This document shows positions 1 to 11,650 of a DNA stretch of 64,000 nucleotides, in pieces. The position numbers and the translations under genes were made by a program. Source of the DNA: DASRDU01 sp035652435. Its GTDB lineage: Bacteria > Acidobacteriota > Blastocatellia > RBC074. Where the stretch lies: positions 1 through 64,000 of the forward strand of contig DASRDU010000072.1 of assembly GCA_035652435.1 (NCBI GenBank). The letters run 5' to 3'. Position 1 is the first letter of the stretch. Every line of letters starts with the position of its first letter. The notes beneath the pieces are model-generated. The model made no database searches and was not told the DNA's origin. It saw nothing but the letters and a program-made list of their open reading frames with translations.

Positions 1-2
1 TT

Positions 3-134
3 CTGGTCTGGGTCCGGCTCAAAGAACTGGCGACCGAAGCCGGTCGCACGGTGTATCAACTCAAACATGGGCTGCTGGATGAGTACCTCATTCAACAACT
101 GAAGAAGCCGTCTCTCAAAATGGCTTCTGCGTAA
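3..134 (+). CDS. C-terminal 43 residues of a truncated protein, possibly a transposase
   Basis: A reading frame is open from the left window edge to TAA at 132-134. The visible tail is basic and leucine-rich and contains the stretch GRTVYQLKHGLLDEYL. It resembles the C-terminal tails of some DDE transposases, but that is from memory and the catalytic region lies outside the window. It runs towards the convergent PIG-L gene that ends at 177. No terminal inverted repeat can be tested without the left end. It could be any other basic protein; the family call is weak, although the frame itself is clean. Confidence 0.35.
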   Translation: MVWVRLKELATEAGRTVYQLKHGLLDEYLIQQLKKPSLKMASA

Positions 135-176
135 GTCCTAAGGCTTATGAATTCTGAGATTTGAGTCCCCGGTCGG

Positions 177-2849
<2,673 letters not shown>

Positions 2850-2982
2850 GTATCTGATCTCTTGGTTTTATTGGAAACCGGCTCAAGGATGCGGTGTCGC
2901 GAACCCTGGGGGGAGCGATGATCCCGCAGCTGGCTCCGGGCAAAAACACCGCTCGCCCGAGGCTCGCGGTACTGCAACTGAG

Positions 2983-4329
2983 CTATCGTCCGTAGCGTTT
3001 CAGTTTACGGTAAAGGGTGGAAAGGTCAATGCCGAGCATTGCGGCGGCGCGCGCCTTGTCATCATTGACGCGGGACAGGGTGTCGAGGATGTAGCGGCGT
3101 TCGAGTTCATCGAGCGTCAGCGTCTGGCCGGTCAGGTCGCGGATGGCGTCGGGCGCCTCGCGGACTTTCTGCGGCAGGTGCGCGACTTCGATTCGCTCGT
3201 CACTGAGCGCGACGGCGCGTTCGATGGCGTTCTGCAACTCGCGCACGTTGCCGCGCCATTCGTAATTGATCAGGCGCTGCATCGCCTCGTCGGCCACACG
3301 CTTCTCGGCGTCGCCGAGTTGCCGCGTGTACTTGTCAACGAAGTGACGGACGAGCAGCGGGATGTCTTCGCGCCGGTCGCGCAGCGGCGGGACGGTCAGG
3401 CTGATGACACTCAGGCGGTAGTACAGATCCTCGCGGAAGCGATGTTCGTTGATCTCCTCTTCGAGGTCGCGGTTGGTCGCGGCGATCACGCGCGCGTCAA
3501 AGACCTCAGTTCTCGTTGACCCGAGCGGCGTGAATTCGCGCTCCTGCAACGCGCGCAGCAGCTTCACCTGTAGCGGGGCGGGCATCTCGCCGACCTCATC
3601 GAGAAACAGCGTGCCGCCGTCTGCCGCCCTGAGCAGCCCCTGTTTATTGGTTTGCGCTCCGGTGAAGGCTCCTTTGACGTAACCGAACAGTTCGGATTCA
3701 AGCAGGGTTTCCGGCAGCGCCCCGCAGTTGATCGCGATGAAAGGCCCGTCGGCGCGCGGTGAGTTGTAATGAATCGCGCGGGCGATCAGCTCCTTGCCCG
3801 TGCCCGATTCGCCCTGAATCAGCACGCTGCTCGTGGTGGGTGCGATCTTTTCGACGACGCGGAAAATATCGGCGAGCGCGTCCGAGCGCCCGATGATGCT
3901 CTCGAAGTTGTACTTCTGCTTCAGTTCGCGGCGGAGGTAGCGGTTCTCGCGGAACAGCTCGCGCACGCGCAACGCGTTGCGCACGGCCTGCAGCATGTCC
4001 TCGTTAATGAACGGCTTGGTGATGTAATCGTAAGCGCCCCGGCGCAAAGCGGCGATGGCCGTTTCGACCGAGGAATAAGCAGTGATCATAATCACGAGCG
4101 CTTCCGGGTCGAGCTGCTTGATCCGGTCGAGCAGCTCGATGCCGTCCATCCCCCCGAGCGCGATGTCGCTGATCGTCAGGTCCGGGGCTTCGGCGGAAAA
4201 AATCTCCAGCGCCTGCTCGCCGCCCGCAGCCGTGACCGGGCGCCAGCCCTCGGCGGCCATCAGGCCCGCGAGGATTTCGCGCATGAGGTCTTCGTCTTCG
4301 GCGATCAGGATTGTCGGCTGCTGGTTCAT
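2983..4329 (-). CDS. NtrC-family sigma-54-dependent response regulator
   Basis: This 448-residue protein has three domains. The receiver (1-120) has the acidic pair E11/D12, phospho-acceptor D55 and K105. The AAA+ domain has Walker A GESGTGKE (173-180), the sigma-54 contact loop GAFTGA (220-225) and Walker B GGTLFLDEVGEMP (about 238-250). A Fis-type helix-turn-helix closes the protein, ending DLSTLYRKLKRYGR. All elements needed to activate sigma-54 RNA polymerase are intact. Its ATG overlaps the TGA of the upstream sensor kinase gene (ATGA, 4326-4329), so the two are translationally coupled and very likely form a phosphorelay. Targets are unknown. Two sigma-54-like promoters occur upstream of permease genes at 36.4 and 44.1 kb in this window, but any link to this regulator is inference. 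Confidence 0.96.
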   Translation of the reverse strand: MNQQPTILIAEDEDLMREILAGLMAAEGWRPVTAAGGEQALEIFSAEAPDLTISDIALGGMDGIELLDRIKQLDPEALVIMITAYSSVETAIAALRRGAYDYITKPFINEDMLQAVRNALRVRELFRENRYLRRELKQKYNFESIIGRSDALADIFRVVEKIAPTTSSVLIQGESGTGKELIARAIHYNSPRADGPFIAINCGALPETLLESELFGYVKGAFTGAQTNKQGLLRAADGGTLFLDEVGEMPAPLQVKLLRALQEREFTPLGSTRTEVFDARVIAATNRDLEEEINEHRFREDLYYRLSVISLTVPPLRDRREDIPLLVRHFVDKYTRQLGDAEKRVADEAMQRLINYEWRGNVRELQNAIERAVALSDERIEVAHLPQKVREAPDAIRDLTGQTLTLDELERRYILDTLSRVNDDKARAAAMLGIDLSTLYRKLKRYGR

Positions 4330-6146
4330 TGAGAGATGGTTGAGAAGTTTTCCTTTTCAGCCCCCGCTTCGGAGCGGTTGCGGCCTTCGTCAGGGAAGGC
4401 AATCGTAAAGACGGTGCCGGCGGCATTGCTCTCAACAGTGATGCGCCCACGATGCGCGGTGATGATGCTGTCGCAGACTGACAGGCCGAGCCCTGTGCCC
4501 TGGCCGTGCGGCTTGGTGCTGAAGAACGGGTCGAAAATTCGCGTCAGGTGTTCCGGCGCGATGCCGCTTCCATTGTCGGCGATGCTGATCCGCACCTCAT
4601 CGTCGTGGCGCGAGGTGGCGATGGAAATCTCCCCGCCCTGATTTTCCGCGACGGCGTCGCGCGCGTTGAGCAGCAGGTTCAGAAAGACCTGCTGCATCTG
4701 ATCGGCGTCGAGCGCGAGCAGCGGCAACCCGCCCGCCATCTCCGTCCGCACGGTCAGTTGTCTGAACTGCCGGTCGAAGCGCGCCAGCTCAAGGCTCTTC
4801 GTGATCACGTCGTTGATGTCTGCCGGCGCGCGTTCGGGTGATTTGGGGCGGGCGAAATCCATCAGGTTGCGCAGCACGCCGGAGATGCGCGTGATCTGCG
4901 CGAGGATCAGCCGCAGCGTCTGCTGGTCGCGCTCCTCACGGGGACGCGCCATCAGCGACTGCACGAGCGACGAGATCGAGGCGAGCGGGTTGTTGACTTC
5001 GTGCGCCACGCCCGTCGCGAGCGCGCCGGCGGTGGCCAGTTTTTCCGTGCGGATCAAAGCCTGATTGATCTCCCTCAGCCGCGCGATGTCCGCGGCGATC
5101 CGCTGACTCATGGTGTTGATGCTGTCGGCCAGCACGCCGAGTTCGTCATTCGATTCGAGCGTCGTCCGGGCGCCGTAATTGCCGCGGGCGACGTCAAGCG
5201 TCGTCTCGGTCAGCCGGCGCAACGGGCCCGCGAGAATCCGCGTGATCAGCAGGATCATGACGAGCGAAGGCAGCAGCCCCGAGATCGCGCTGAAAATCAG
5301 GTATCGCTTCCAGCCCGTCACCTCCCACCCGAAGCACCAGACCGCGACCGGGACCTGAACGAGGAAAAAGCCGAAGACTCCGGTGACCGCGACGACGAGC
5401 GCCACCTTGTAGGCAATCGGGAAGAGCCGGAACTGATCGAGCGCCGTCTGCAGCGAGAAGAGCTTGAAGTTCGAGATCGCGTAGGCGTAAATCAGTGTTC
5501 CGATGACGGTGAAGATCGGGCCGTAAGGGATCAGCACTGAAACGCCGACGAGCGGCAGGATGATGTGGCTCAGGGTCACCAAAGCCCCGGTCACGACGAT
5601 GCCCAGCAGAATCGCGCCGAGCTGCTGCCCCTCGAGCGTCCCGCGATAGCGCCGATATTTGCCGGCCAGCTTGACGAGGCCGATGGTGAGGACGGCGTAG
5701 TTGTAGGCGCCGAAGATGTAAGCCGCCGGCCTGAGCGTGATGCTGAACTGCTCGCCCGAAGGCGTGATGGTAAAGCCCGCGCGCTCCCAGAACATTCCGC
5801 CAAAGAGCATCGGCAGCAGCACCAGGAGCGGCAGCGCGCACCAGGCGGCCAGCCGCCAGTCCGGTCGCGTGTCTTCGGGGAAAACCCCGGCGAACAGCAG
5901 CAGCGCAAACTGCACCGCGGCCCCGACCAGAAAGCTGACCGTCGCCCACCACCCGGCGTCCGCGCCGGCCGGGTGAAAGCACCAGAAGGCCAGATTATTG
6001 ACGATCCACACGATCATCAGGCCGACGAAGGCCGCGAAAGTCCGGTTGATGGCGCGCTGCGGCGCGGCGACCAGCACGTAAAAGCCCAGCGCCAGCGTGA
6101 TGAACAGTGAGGCCAGCAGCATCAGTATCAGCATCGCCGCCATCAT
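4326..6146 (-). CDS. Membrane sensor histidine kinase (NtrB-like partner)
   Basis: This 606-residue protein starts with about seven hydrophobic segments (residues 5-230) of the histidine-kinase 7TM type. Two more membrane segments follow (about 247-270 and 283-303), then a HAMP linker (about 305-357). The HisKA domain has the H box GVAHEVNNPLAS, with phospho-accepting H382. The HATPase domain has the N box NLLLNARDAV, G1 DNGSGIAP, F box DPFFSTKPHG and G2 GTGLGLSV. All catalytic boxes are intact. The first gene of a two-gene operon, it overlaps the response-regulator start by 4 nt. The signal sensed is unknown; the multi-pass sensor suggests a membrane or small hydrophobic cue. The ATG at 6146 gives a hydrophobic first helix, and a second in-frame ATG nine bases later cannot be excluded. 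Confidence 0.95.
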   Translation of the reverse strand: MMAAMLILMLLASLFITLALGFYVLVAAPQRAINRTFAAFVGLMIVWIVNNLAFWCFHPAGADAGWWATVSFLVGAAVQFALLLFAGVFPEDTRPDWRLAAWCALPLLVLLPMLFGGMFWERAGFTITPSGEQFSITLRPAAYIFGAYNYAVLTIGLVKLAGKYRRYRGTLEGQQLGAILLGIVVTGALVTLSHIILPLVGVSVLIPYGPIFTVIGTLIYAYAISNFKLFSLQTALDQFRLFPIAYKVALVVAVTGVFGFFLVQVPVAVWCFGWEVTGWKRYLIFSAISGLLPSLVMILLITRILAGPLRRLTETTLDVARGNYGARTTLESNDELGVLADSINTMSQRIAADIARLREINQALIRTEKLATAGALATGVAHEVNNPLASISSLVQSLMARPREERDQQTLRLILAQITRISGVLRNLMDFARPKSPERAPADINDVITKSLELARFDRQFRQLTVRTEMAGGLPLLALDADQMQQVFLNLLLNARDAVAENQGGEISIATSRHDDEVRISIADNGSGIAPEHLTRIFDPFFSTKPHGQGTGLGLSVCDSIITAHRGRITVESNAAGTVFTIAFPDEGRNRSEAGAEKENFSTISQ

Positions 6147-6186
6147 AACAAAGACGGTGAAAAACAGGCGATAACAGACCGGGGTC

Positions 6187-7287
6187 TTAACATGGGACTG
6201 CCAGACTCCTCTCCTCCTGATTGCCGGCGCGGTGGCGGGAAAGAACAGGGTGAGCGGGAACGGCGGGCGCGTGAATCTGCGCGGTGAGGCGATGCTCGAG
6301 CGCCACCAGAGACGGTTTCAGCAACTCCTCTCTGGTCACGAGGCCGAGTCTTTCGAACAGATCGCAGCGCCCGAATTCCAGCTGACCGCGGGTGAAATGC
6401 GACTCGGAGCGGGTCACGCGATATTCGCCCAGCGCGCCATCCTTTCGCCGGAACCAGTCGGCAGACGCGCGCAATGACAAAGACAGTTGCCTTTCCAGCG
6501 CGACAGAGTCAGCGTCACGATCAAGCGGTATGCCCGTGTCCCGAATCTCCCAGGTGGCGTTGGCCCACTGGCTGGAAGTCTGCAAACGATAGTCCCGGTA
6601 CCGGCCCGCCAGCTGATCCCAGGTCACCTGGAATTCCATCGCGCTCAGATGCCAGGGCAGCGCCCACAGGTGACGCGGCGCGACGGCGGTCAGCGATCCG
6701 ACGGCGGTGCCGAGCAGCAGGGAGCCCGGCTGGCCGTTGCGTCGCGCGAGCAAACGATATTTCGTCTGCTCGAACGACCCGGAGTGGCCGCCGTGAAAAT
6801 CCGATCCGTCGTCCAGAAATGATTCGACTGAAACCAGCGCGAAACTTTTCCGGGAAGATTCCACAAAAAGTTCGGGCGCGATTTGTTCGGGCAGGAGCGG
6901 CAACGCCCTCTCCGCCGGGATCGCATAAACGATCATCGAGTAATGCTTCCACTCGGCATTCGCGCTGGCGCCGGGTTGCGCCCGAGCGGTGAAAGCTGAT
7001 CGGGCAGGCGGGCTGGGGGCTGAATTGAGTTGTGGGATTCCGACTTCAGCAGCAACGGTCATTTCCGATTCCTTCTCCGGGAAAGATTCTGTTACGAAGG
7101 TTTGCGGAGCAGATGCCGTGCCACTCAGGCGGATGCCCGGGGCAAAGGGATGAACGGCTGAAAATTCAGCGTGTTTGCGCATCACAGCGGATGGAGTGAA
7201 ATATACTGCCCAGGCAGTTTGCGAAAAGAAAATGGCACAGAGAATCCACAATCTCCTTCGCCTCCACGCTGAAAACTGAGTATTCAT
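6187..7287 (-). CDS. Exported DUF2071-like (YqjF/acetoacetate decarboxylase fold) protein
   Basis: The ATG at 7287 gives a 366-residue protein beginning MNTQFSAWRRRRLWILCAIF, a basic head plus hydrophobic core ending SQTAWA, like a signal peptide. The frame is open 48 codons further upstream, but that extension has no recognisable features. The body has the profile of DUF2071/YqjF proteins: a loop near PRHLWALPWHLSAMEF and a final segment near ESHFTRGQLEFGRCDLFERLGL, matching the usual final strand and helix. Function in the family is unknown. DUF2071 proteins are normally about 230-250 residues and cytoplasmic, so an N-terminal export signal and about 90 extra residues are odd. It is divergent from the SpoIIE phosphatase gene, with about 200 bp shared upstream. 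No strong ribosome site precedes 7287, so the start is uncertain. Confidence 0.6.
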   Translation of the reverse strand: MNTQFSAWRRRRLWILCAIFFSQTAWAVYFTPSAVMRKHAEFSAVHPFAPGIRLSGTASAPQTFVTESFPEKESEMTVAAEVGIPQLNSAPSPPARSAFTARAQPGASANAEWKHYSMIVYAIPAERALPLLPEQIAPELFVESSRKSFALVSVESFLDDGSDFHGGHSGSFEQTKYRLLARRNGQPGSLLLGTAVGSLTAVAPRHLWALPWHLSAMEFQVTWDQLAGRYRDYRLQTSSQWANATWEIRDTGIPLDRDADSVALERQLSLSLRASADWFRRKDGALGEYRVTRSESHFTRGQLEFGRCDLFERLGLVTREELLKPSLVALEHRLTAQIHAPAVPAHPVLSRHRAGNQEERSLAVPC

Positions 7288-7494
7288 CGGACGAAAAGCA
7301 CGAATGGCAAAATGCCGGGAGAAAGGTCCCGTTTGGCAGAATGCAAAGGGCCGAACAGGCATCCCGGCGGCTTCAGCAACGGTGATGCCTGAGATAAGAT
7401 GGCGGCCTCTTCGGAGCAATCCACGCGGCAATCATCTGTGGCAGGCGGGAGCTGTCCGTAACCCGGCAGGTGAAAGCACTGAACGGAGGGGGGA

Positions 7495-10119
7495 ATGAAG
7501 AATAAACGGCGATTCCTGCTGGGCAGTCTCTTCTTCGCGCTGATGTTTTTTTACCTCGGCGTCCATGCTTATTTTGCCTTCGTCTATGTCGAGTCTACAG
7601 GCAGCTATGACGGCTGGTACGGCGAACAGAGGACGCCGGGCAGCCCCGTTCTCATCACGGGCGCCGACCCGAAAGGCCCGGCGACGGCCCTGCGCGCGGG
7701 CGACGAATTTCTGGCGATCAACGGCATCACGCCGGCGCAGGATCCGGAGATTATGGGCTTCAGTAGCCGAGTCCCTCCCGGAACAACTTATCAGATGACC
7801 ATCCGGCGCAACGGCCGGGAGATGGTCATTCCGCTGACTACCGCTGAGAAGCCCCCGCGGCGCGCGAGCTTTGACGAAAAGGTCTTCATCTTCATCCACC
7901 TGATCTTTCTGGTCACCGGGCTGGCCGTCTTTCTGCTCAGGCCCGACGACCAGCAGGCGTGGTTGCTGGCTCTGCTGCTGGGGACTTTTATTGGCCTGAG
8001 TACCTGGTCTATGCCTGTGAAGGAGCTGGGCAGGTGGGTGGAGTATGTTGTCGCTTTCGCGAAAATCCTGTGCCTCTGGTCGCTGCCGCTCTTCGTCCGG
8101 TTCTTCCTGAACTTCCCCGAACGCTCGCCGATTCTGCGCCGCTGGCCGATGCTGGAAGCGTATCTCAACTGGCCATTCTACCTGTTGGTGCTGCCTTACT
8201 ACGGCGGCGGCAGGCTGCCGTCTGCGCTGAGGGCCTGGTATTTCGCCCATCCGCCGGCCAGGTGGATGAGGTTCGGCCTTTCGACGTTGATGCTGGCGGC
8301 GTATCTGGTTGCCGGGCTGATCTGTCTGGTCGTCAGCTATCGGGTTGCCAGTCGGGACGCGCGGCGGCGCCTGCGGGTGGTGATGTCCGGCAGCGGGGCG
8401 GGCTTCCTGACTCTGTTGCTGGTGGTTGGCGTGGAATCCTTCCACCTGGAGAAAGACATGCCGGGGCTGACCAGGTGGCTGGAAATGAGCTACCTGATCA
8501 CTCTGCCACTCATCCCGCTCTCGTTCGCCTACGCGATCATCCGTCACAAAGTGATCCCGATCAGCCTGATCATCCGTCGCAGCGCGCGTTACGTGCTGGT
8601 CTCGCGCGGTTCGGTGGCGCTGGTGATTGCGGGCGTGTGCGTGGTGATGTTCTTTGTGATGGACGCCGTCTTCAGGTATGTGAACCCGGCGAGCGGGCGC
8701 GTGGTCGGCATCATTTCGGGCGTGCTGGCGATCATCGTCTGGAATCTGGCGTACTCGTTTCACCGGCGCGTGATCGCGCCGCTCGTTGACCGCCGGTTCT
8801 TCCGCGAATCGTATGACGCGCGACAGATCCTCGCCGAACTGTCGCAATCCGTCCGCTCGGCCACCGACATGAGACAACTGCTCGAACTGGTCTGCACGAG
8901 GATTCAGAAGGCATTACACGTCGAAAACGTCACGGTCTTCCTGCGCGATGAAGCGTCGGGGGATTATGCGAGCGCGGTTTCTTCCGATCATTGGTCACAG
9001 GGGAAGCAGATTGTCTCGTCACAGAACGGTCTGCGGCTGCCCGCCGATGCTTATCTGATCCGGCGGCTGAGCGAGTCAGGCGAGCCGCTCGACGCCGATT
9101 TCCGCGACCCGGCGTCACCGCTGCACGAGCGGCTGACGGGCAACGGGTCGTCGCAGGTCGAAAGAGAAGTTCTGGAAAGATTGAATACGGCGCTGCTGCT
9201 GCCACTCGCCGCGAGGGATCGCATGCTCGGCGTGATTTCGCTCGGGCCCCGCCTCGGCGATCAGCCATTCTCACGCGAAGACGGGCAGATGCTGATGGGC
9301 GTGGCCGGGCAGACGACTTTTGCTCTTGAGAACACTCGCCTGATCGAGCGAATGATCGAGGACGAGCGCCGCCGGCAGGAACTCGAAGCCGAAAACGAAC
9401 AGCGGGCGAGGGAATTGGAAGAAGCCCGCCGGTTGCAGCTCTCAATGCTCCCCAAAACGGTGCCGCAACTGCCCGGTCTGGAGATCGCCGCGTATATGAA
9501 GACCGCTTCGGAAGTCGGCGGCGATTACTACGACTTTCACCAGGCCGACGACGGCACGCTGACGGTGGCGGTGGGCGACGCGACGGGGCATGGGCTGAAG
9601 GCCGGCACGATGGTCACGGCGGTCAAGGGCCTGTTTGAAGCATTCGCGCCGGAACCCGACCCCGTTCACATTTTTCAGCAGACGAGTCGCGCGCTCAAGC
9701 GGATGAATCTGCGCTCGCTGTTTATGGCGATGACGGTTGTGAAGGTGAAAGGCAACCGCGCGGGGTTAAGCGTCGCCGGGATGCCGCCCGTGCTGATTTA
9801 TCGCGCGGCGAGCGGCCAGGTGGAGGAGGTCGCGCTCCGGGGGATGCCGCTCGGCAGCGTGGCGAACTATCCGTACCGGCAGCAGGAGCTGACACTGGCT
9901 TCGGGTGATGTGGTCGTGCTGATGAGCGACGGGTTGCCCGAGCGATTCAACGCGCAGGGCGAGATGCTCGATTACGAGCGAACGAAGCATGCATTCGCCG
10001 CCGCCGCCGATCAGTCACCGCGACAGATCATCGAACATTTCGTCAGCGTCGGTGACGAGTGGGCCGAGGGCCGGCCGCAGGATGACGATGTGACGTTTGT
10101 GGTGCTGAAAGTGAAATGA
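7495..10119 (+). CDS. PDZ-7TM-GAF-SpoIIE serine/threonine phosphatase (RsbU-like)
   Basis: This 874-residue membrane protein begins with a TM helix (about 8-28). A PDZ-like domain follows, with the core ALRAGDEFLAINGITP (about 64-79). About seven TM helices lie between 125 and 425, a GAF domain at about 450-610, a short coiled coil with repeated EAENEQ/ELEEARR (about 620-650), and a PP2C-type SpoIIE domain to the end. The SpoIIE metal-site motifs VGGDYYDF, VGDATGHGLKAG and VVLMSDGLPE are present. The family dephosphorylates anti-sigma-factor antagonists. No anti-sigma or antagonist gene is adjacent, so its target is elsewhere. A PDZ at the extracytoplasmic N-terminus suggests sensing of peptides or envelope proteins. 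A strong ribosome site (GGAGGGGGG) sits immediately upstream of the ATG. Confidence 0.93.
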   Translation: MKNKRRFLLGSLFFALMFFYLGVHAYFAFVYVESTGSYDGWYGEQRTPGSPVLITGADPKGPATALRAGDEFLAINGITPAQDPEIMGFSSRVPPGTTYQMTIRRNGREMVIPLTTAEKPPRRASFDEKVFIFIHLIFLVTGLAVFLLRPDDQQAWLLALLLGTFIGLSTWSMPVKELGRWVEYVVAFAKILCLWSLPLFVRFFLNFPERSPILRRWPMLEAYLNWPFYLLVLPYYGGGRLPSALRAWYFAHPPARWMRFGLSTLMLAAYLVAGLICLVVSYRVASRDARRRLRVVMSGSGAGFLTLLLVVGVESFHLEKDMPGLTRWLEMSYLITLPLIPLSFAYAIIRHKVIPISLIIRRSARYVLVSRGSVALVIAGVCVVMFFVMDAVFRYVNPASGRVVGIISGVLAIIVWNLAYSFHRRVIAPLVDRRFFRESYDARQILAELSQSVRSATDMRQLLELVCTRIQKALHVENVTVFLRDEASGDYASAVSSDHWSQGKQIVSSQNGLRLPADAYLIRRLSESGEPLDADFRDPASPLHERLTGNGSSQVEREVLERLNTALLLPLAARDRMLGVISLGPRLGDQPFSREDGQMLMGVAGQTTFALENTRLIERMIEDERRRQELEAENEQRARELEEARRLQLSMLPKTVPQLPGLEIAAYMKTASEVGGDYYDFHQADDGTLTVAVGDATGHGLKAGTMVTAVKGLFEAFAPEPDPVHIFQQTSRALKRMNLRSLFMAMTVVKVKGNRAGLSVAGMPPVLIYRAASGQVEEVALRGMPLGSVANYPYRQQELTLASGDVVVLMSDGLPERFNAQGEMLDYERTKHAFAAAADQSPRQIIEHFVSVGDEWAEGRPQDDDVTFVVLKVK

Positions 10120-10148
10120 AGACCATGCGCTCCTCGGGGGGTAACGGT

Positions 10149-11192
10149 TCAGACCGGCACGGCTTCAATCACGCACACCGGCGATTCAGTCGGAATGATG
10201 CGCGTGAGCCTGAATCCGGCGCGGCTGAAAAGCGCGCTGAACTCCGCCTCGGTGCGCTCGCGCCCGCCGGTCATGACCAGCATGTTCAGATCCATGAATT
10301 TGCCGAATGACGGCTCGTTGCCCGGCGCGATGACGGTCTCGACAAGCAGCAGCTTCCCATTATCCGCAATCGCGCGGCGGCAGTTTCTGAGGATGGTGGC
10401 CGACCGCTCGTCGTCCCAGTCGTGAATGATCCACTTGAGAATGTAAGCGTCGCCGCCGGCCGGCACTGACTGGAAGAAGTCAATACTCTCGATTTCGCAA
10501 CGCTCGCTCACTCCCGCCCGGGCGAGCAGCGGCCCGGCGTTGGAGATCACATGCGGCTGGTCGGCGAGTACGCCCCGCATCACGGGGTACGTCTTGAGGA
10601 TTGCCGCGATCTGTCCGCCCAGGCCGCCCCCGACGTCGACGAGCTTCGTAATGCCCGAAAAGTCGTACGCATTGAGCAGTGCCTGATGAATCAGGTCGGT
10701 CATCCCGCTCATTGCGTTGTTGAAATTCTGCGCGTGTTCAGGGTGTTGCGCGTAATACTCCCACACGGGCTGGCCGAAGTGGTTATCGAAAGCGATCTCG
10801 CCCGTCCGGATGCTGTGCATCAGGTTGCCCCACGCGGGGAAGTGTTCCTGCCCGAGTTCAGCCATTGCCATCCAGCGCAGCGTCCCGGGCGCGTCGGTTT
10901 CGAGCGTGGCCGCGAGCGGCGTCGAGGCGAAGCGCCCCTCGGCGTCTTCGACAAAGATGCCGACGCTTGCGAGCCCGCGCAGCAGGCGGTAAAGCGACGG
11001 CGCATGCGTGCCGGTCGGGTCGGCCAGTTCCGCCGCGGTCTTCGGCTGACCTTTGATGAGGTCGGGCAAGCCAAGCCTCGCCGCGACCTGAATTGACTGC
11101 GAGACCCAGAAGCCGGTGATCATCTGCAGCATGGCGAACTGCGGCGGCACGGCCGTCGGGTCAGTTTGTGGCGCGTGAGATTGCGTACTCAT
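10149..11192 (-). CDS. SAM-dependent O-methyltransferase (ASMT/COMT-like)
   Basis: This 347-residue protein has the two-domain layout of the acetylserotonin/hydroxyneurosporene O-methyltransferase family. The N-terminal winged-helix dimerisation domain is at about 15-100. The Rossmann domain has SAM motif I LVDVGGGLGG (184-193), motif II GVLADQPHV, and the catalytic-base region KWIIHDWDDE with H257. It would methylate a hydroxyl group on a small aromatic or polyketide-like substrate; which one cannot be told. It is 14 nt downstream of the SnoaL-like gene on the same strand, so they are surely co-transcribed. A cyclase-like fold beside an O-methyltransferase recalls polyketide tailoring, but no synthase is nearby. 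Ribosome site AAAGGAAAA precedes the ATG. Confidence 0.92.
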   Translation of the reverse strand: MSTQSHAPQTDPTAVPPQFAMLQMITGFWVSQSIQVAARLGLPDLIKGQPKTAAELADPTGTHAPSLYRLLRGLASVGIFVEDAEGRFASTPLAATLETDAPGTLRWMAMAELGQEHFPAWGNLMHSIRTGEIAFDNHFGQPVWEYYAQHPEHAQNFNNAMSGMTDLIHQALLNAYDFSGITKLVDVGGGLGGQIAAILKTYPVMRGVLADQPHVISNAGPLLARAGVSERCEIESIDFFQSVPAGGDAYILKWIIHDWDDERSATILRNCRRAIADNGKLLLVETVIAPGNEPSFGKFMDLNMLVMTGGRERTEAEFSALFSRAGFRLTRIIPTESPVCVIEAVPV

Positions 11193-11206
11193 CGTTGATT
11201 TTCCTT

Positions 11207-11650
11207 TCAGGCAATCACGCCGAACTGTCTGAGGATGATGGAAAGGTCAGCGTAGACTTTCTCCCCGGCCAGTCGGCCTTCGTCATCAAAGGTGAAGACG
11301 GCGCAGGCCGGGACGCGGAACTCTTTCCCGGTCGGGGCCAGCCCGTTCCAGTCGCCGGTGTGCTTCCCGCCCAGCGTGATTTCCAGAATGATGGTCTCAT
11401 CATTGACGTGACGATTGACGACCTCGATCCTGAGGTCGGAAAAACTCCCCCGCTCGCCGAAGCCGAATCCGGCATACAGTCCCTCGACGGTCTCACGCCC
11501 GCTGACCTCAAGGTCGTTCAAGCCGAACACCGGGTTTCTGCCGAAGGTTTCCATAATGGCCTTCAGGTCGTGATTGTTTTCGGCGAGGCAATGCTCTTCG
11601 ACGAGTTTGAGGCGCGCGTCGCGCAGGGCCGCAGCCGGGTAAACTGACAT
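11207..11650 (-). CDS. SnoaL-like (NTF2-fold) ester cyclase/isomerase homologue
   Basis: This 147-residue protein has the size and layout of the SnoaL/ester cyclase family: an N-terminal helix pair, then a curved sheet with EVSGRETVEGLYAGF, the middle strand RHVNDETIILEITLGGKHTG and the last strand AVFTFDDEGRLAGEKVYAD. Members act as polyketide cyclases, ketosteroid isomerase-like enzymes or uncharacterised binding proteins. No substrate can be assigned. The start is fixed by CAAGGAG spaced eight bases from ATG at 11650. It is first in a two-gene minus-strand operon with the methyltransferase, so the two probably act on one pathway. A 28 bp-armed palindrome lies upstream at 11736-11846. Confidence 0.85.
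   Translation of the reverse strand: MSVYPAAALRDARLKLVEEHCLAENNHDLKAIMETFGRNPVFGLNDLEVSGRETVEGLYAGFGFGERGSFSDLRIEVVNRHVNDETIILEITLGGKHTGDWNGLAPTGKEFRVPACAVFTFDDEGRLAGEKVYADLSIILRQFGVIA

Noticed and set aside
7432..8877. Long antisense open frame opposite the SpoIIE phosphatase gene
   Set aside because: Very rich in Arg, Gln, His and Pro, with no ribosome site or family motif; typical shadow of a G+C-rich coding strand.
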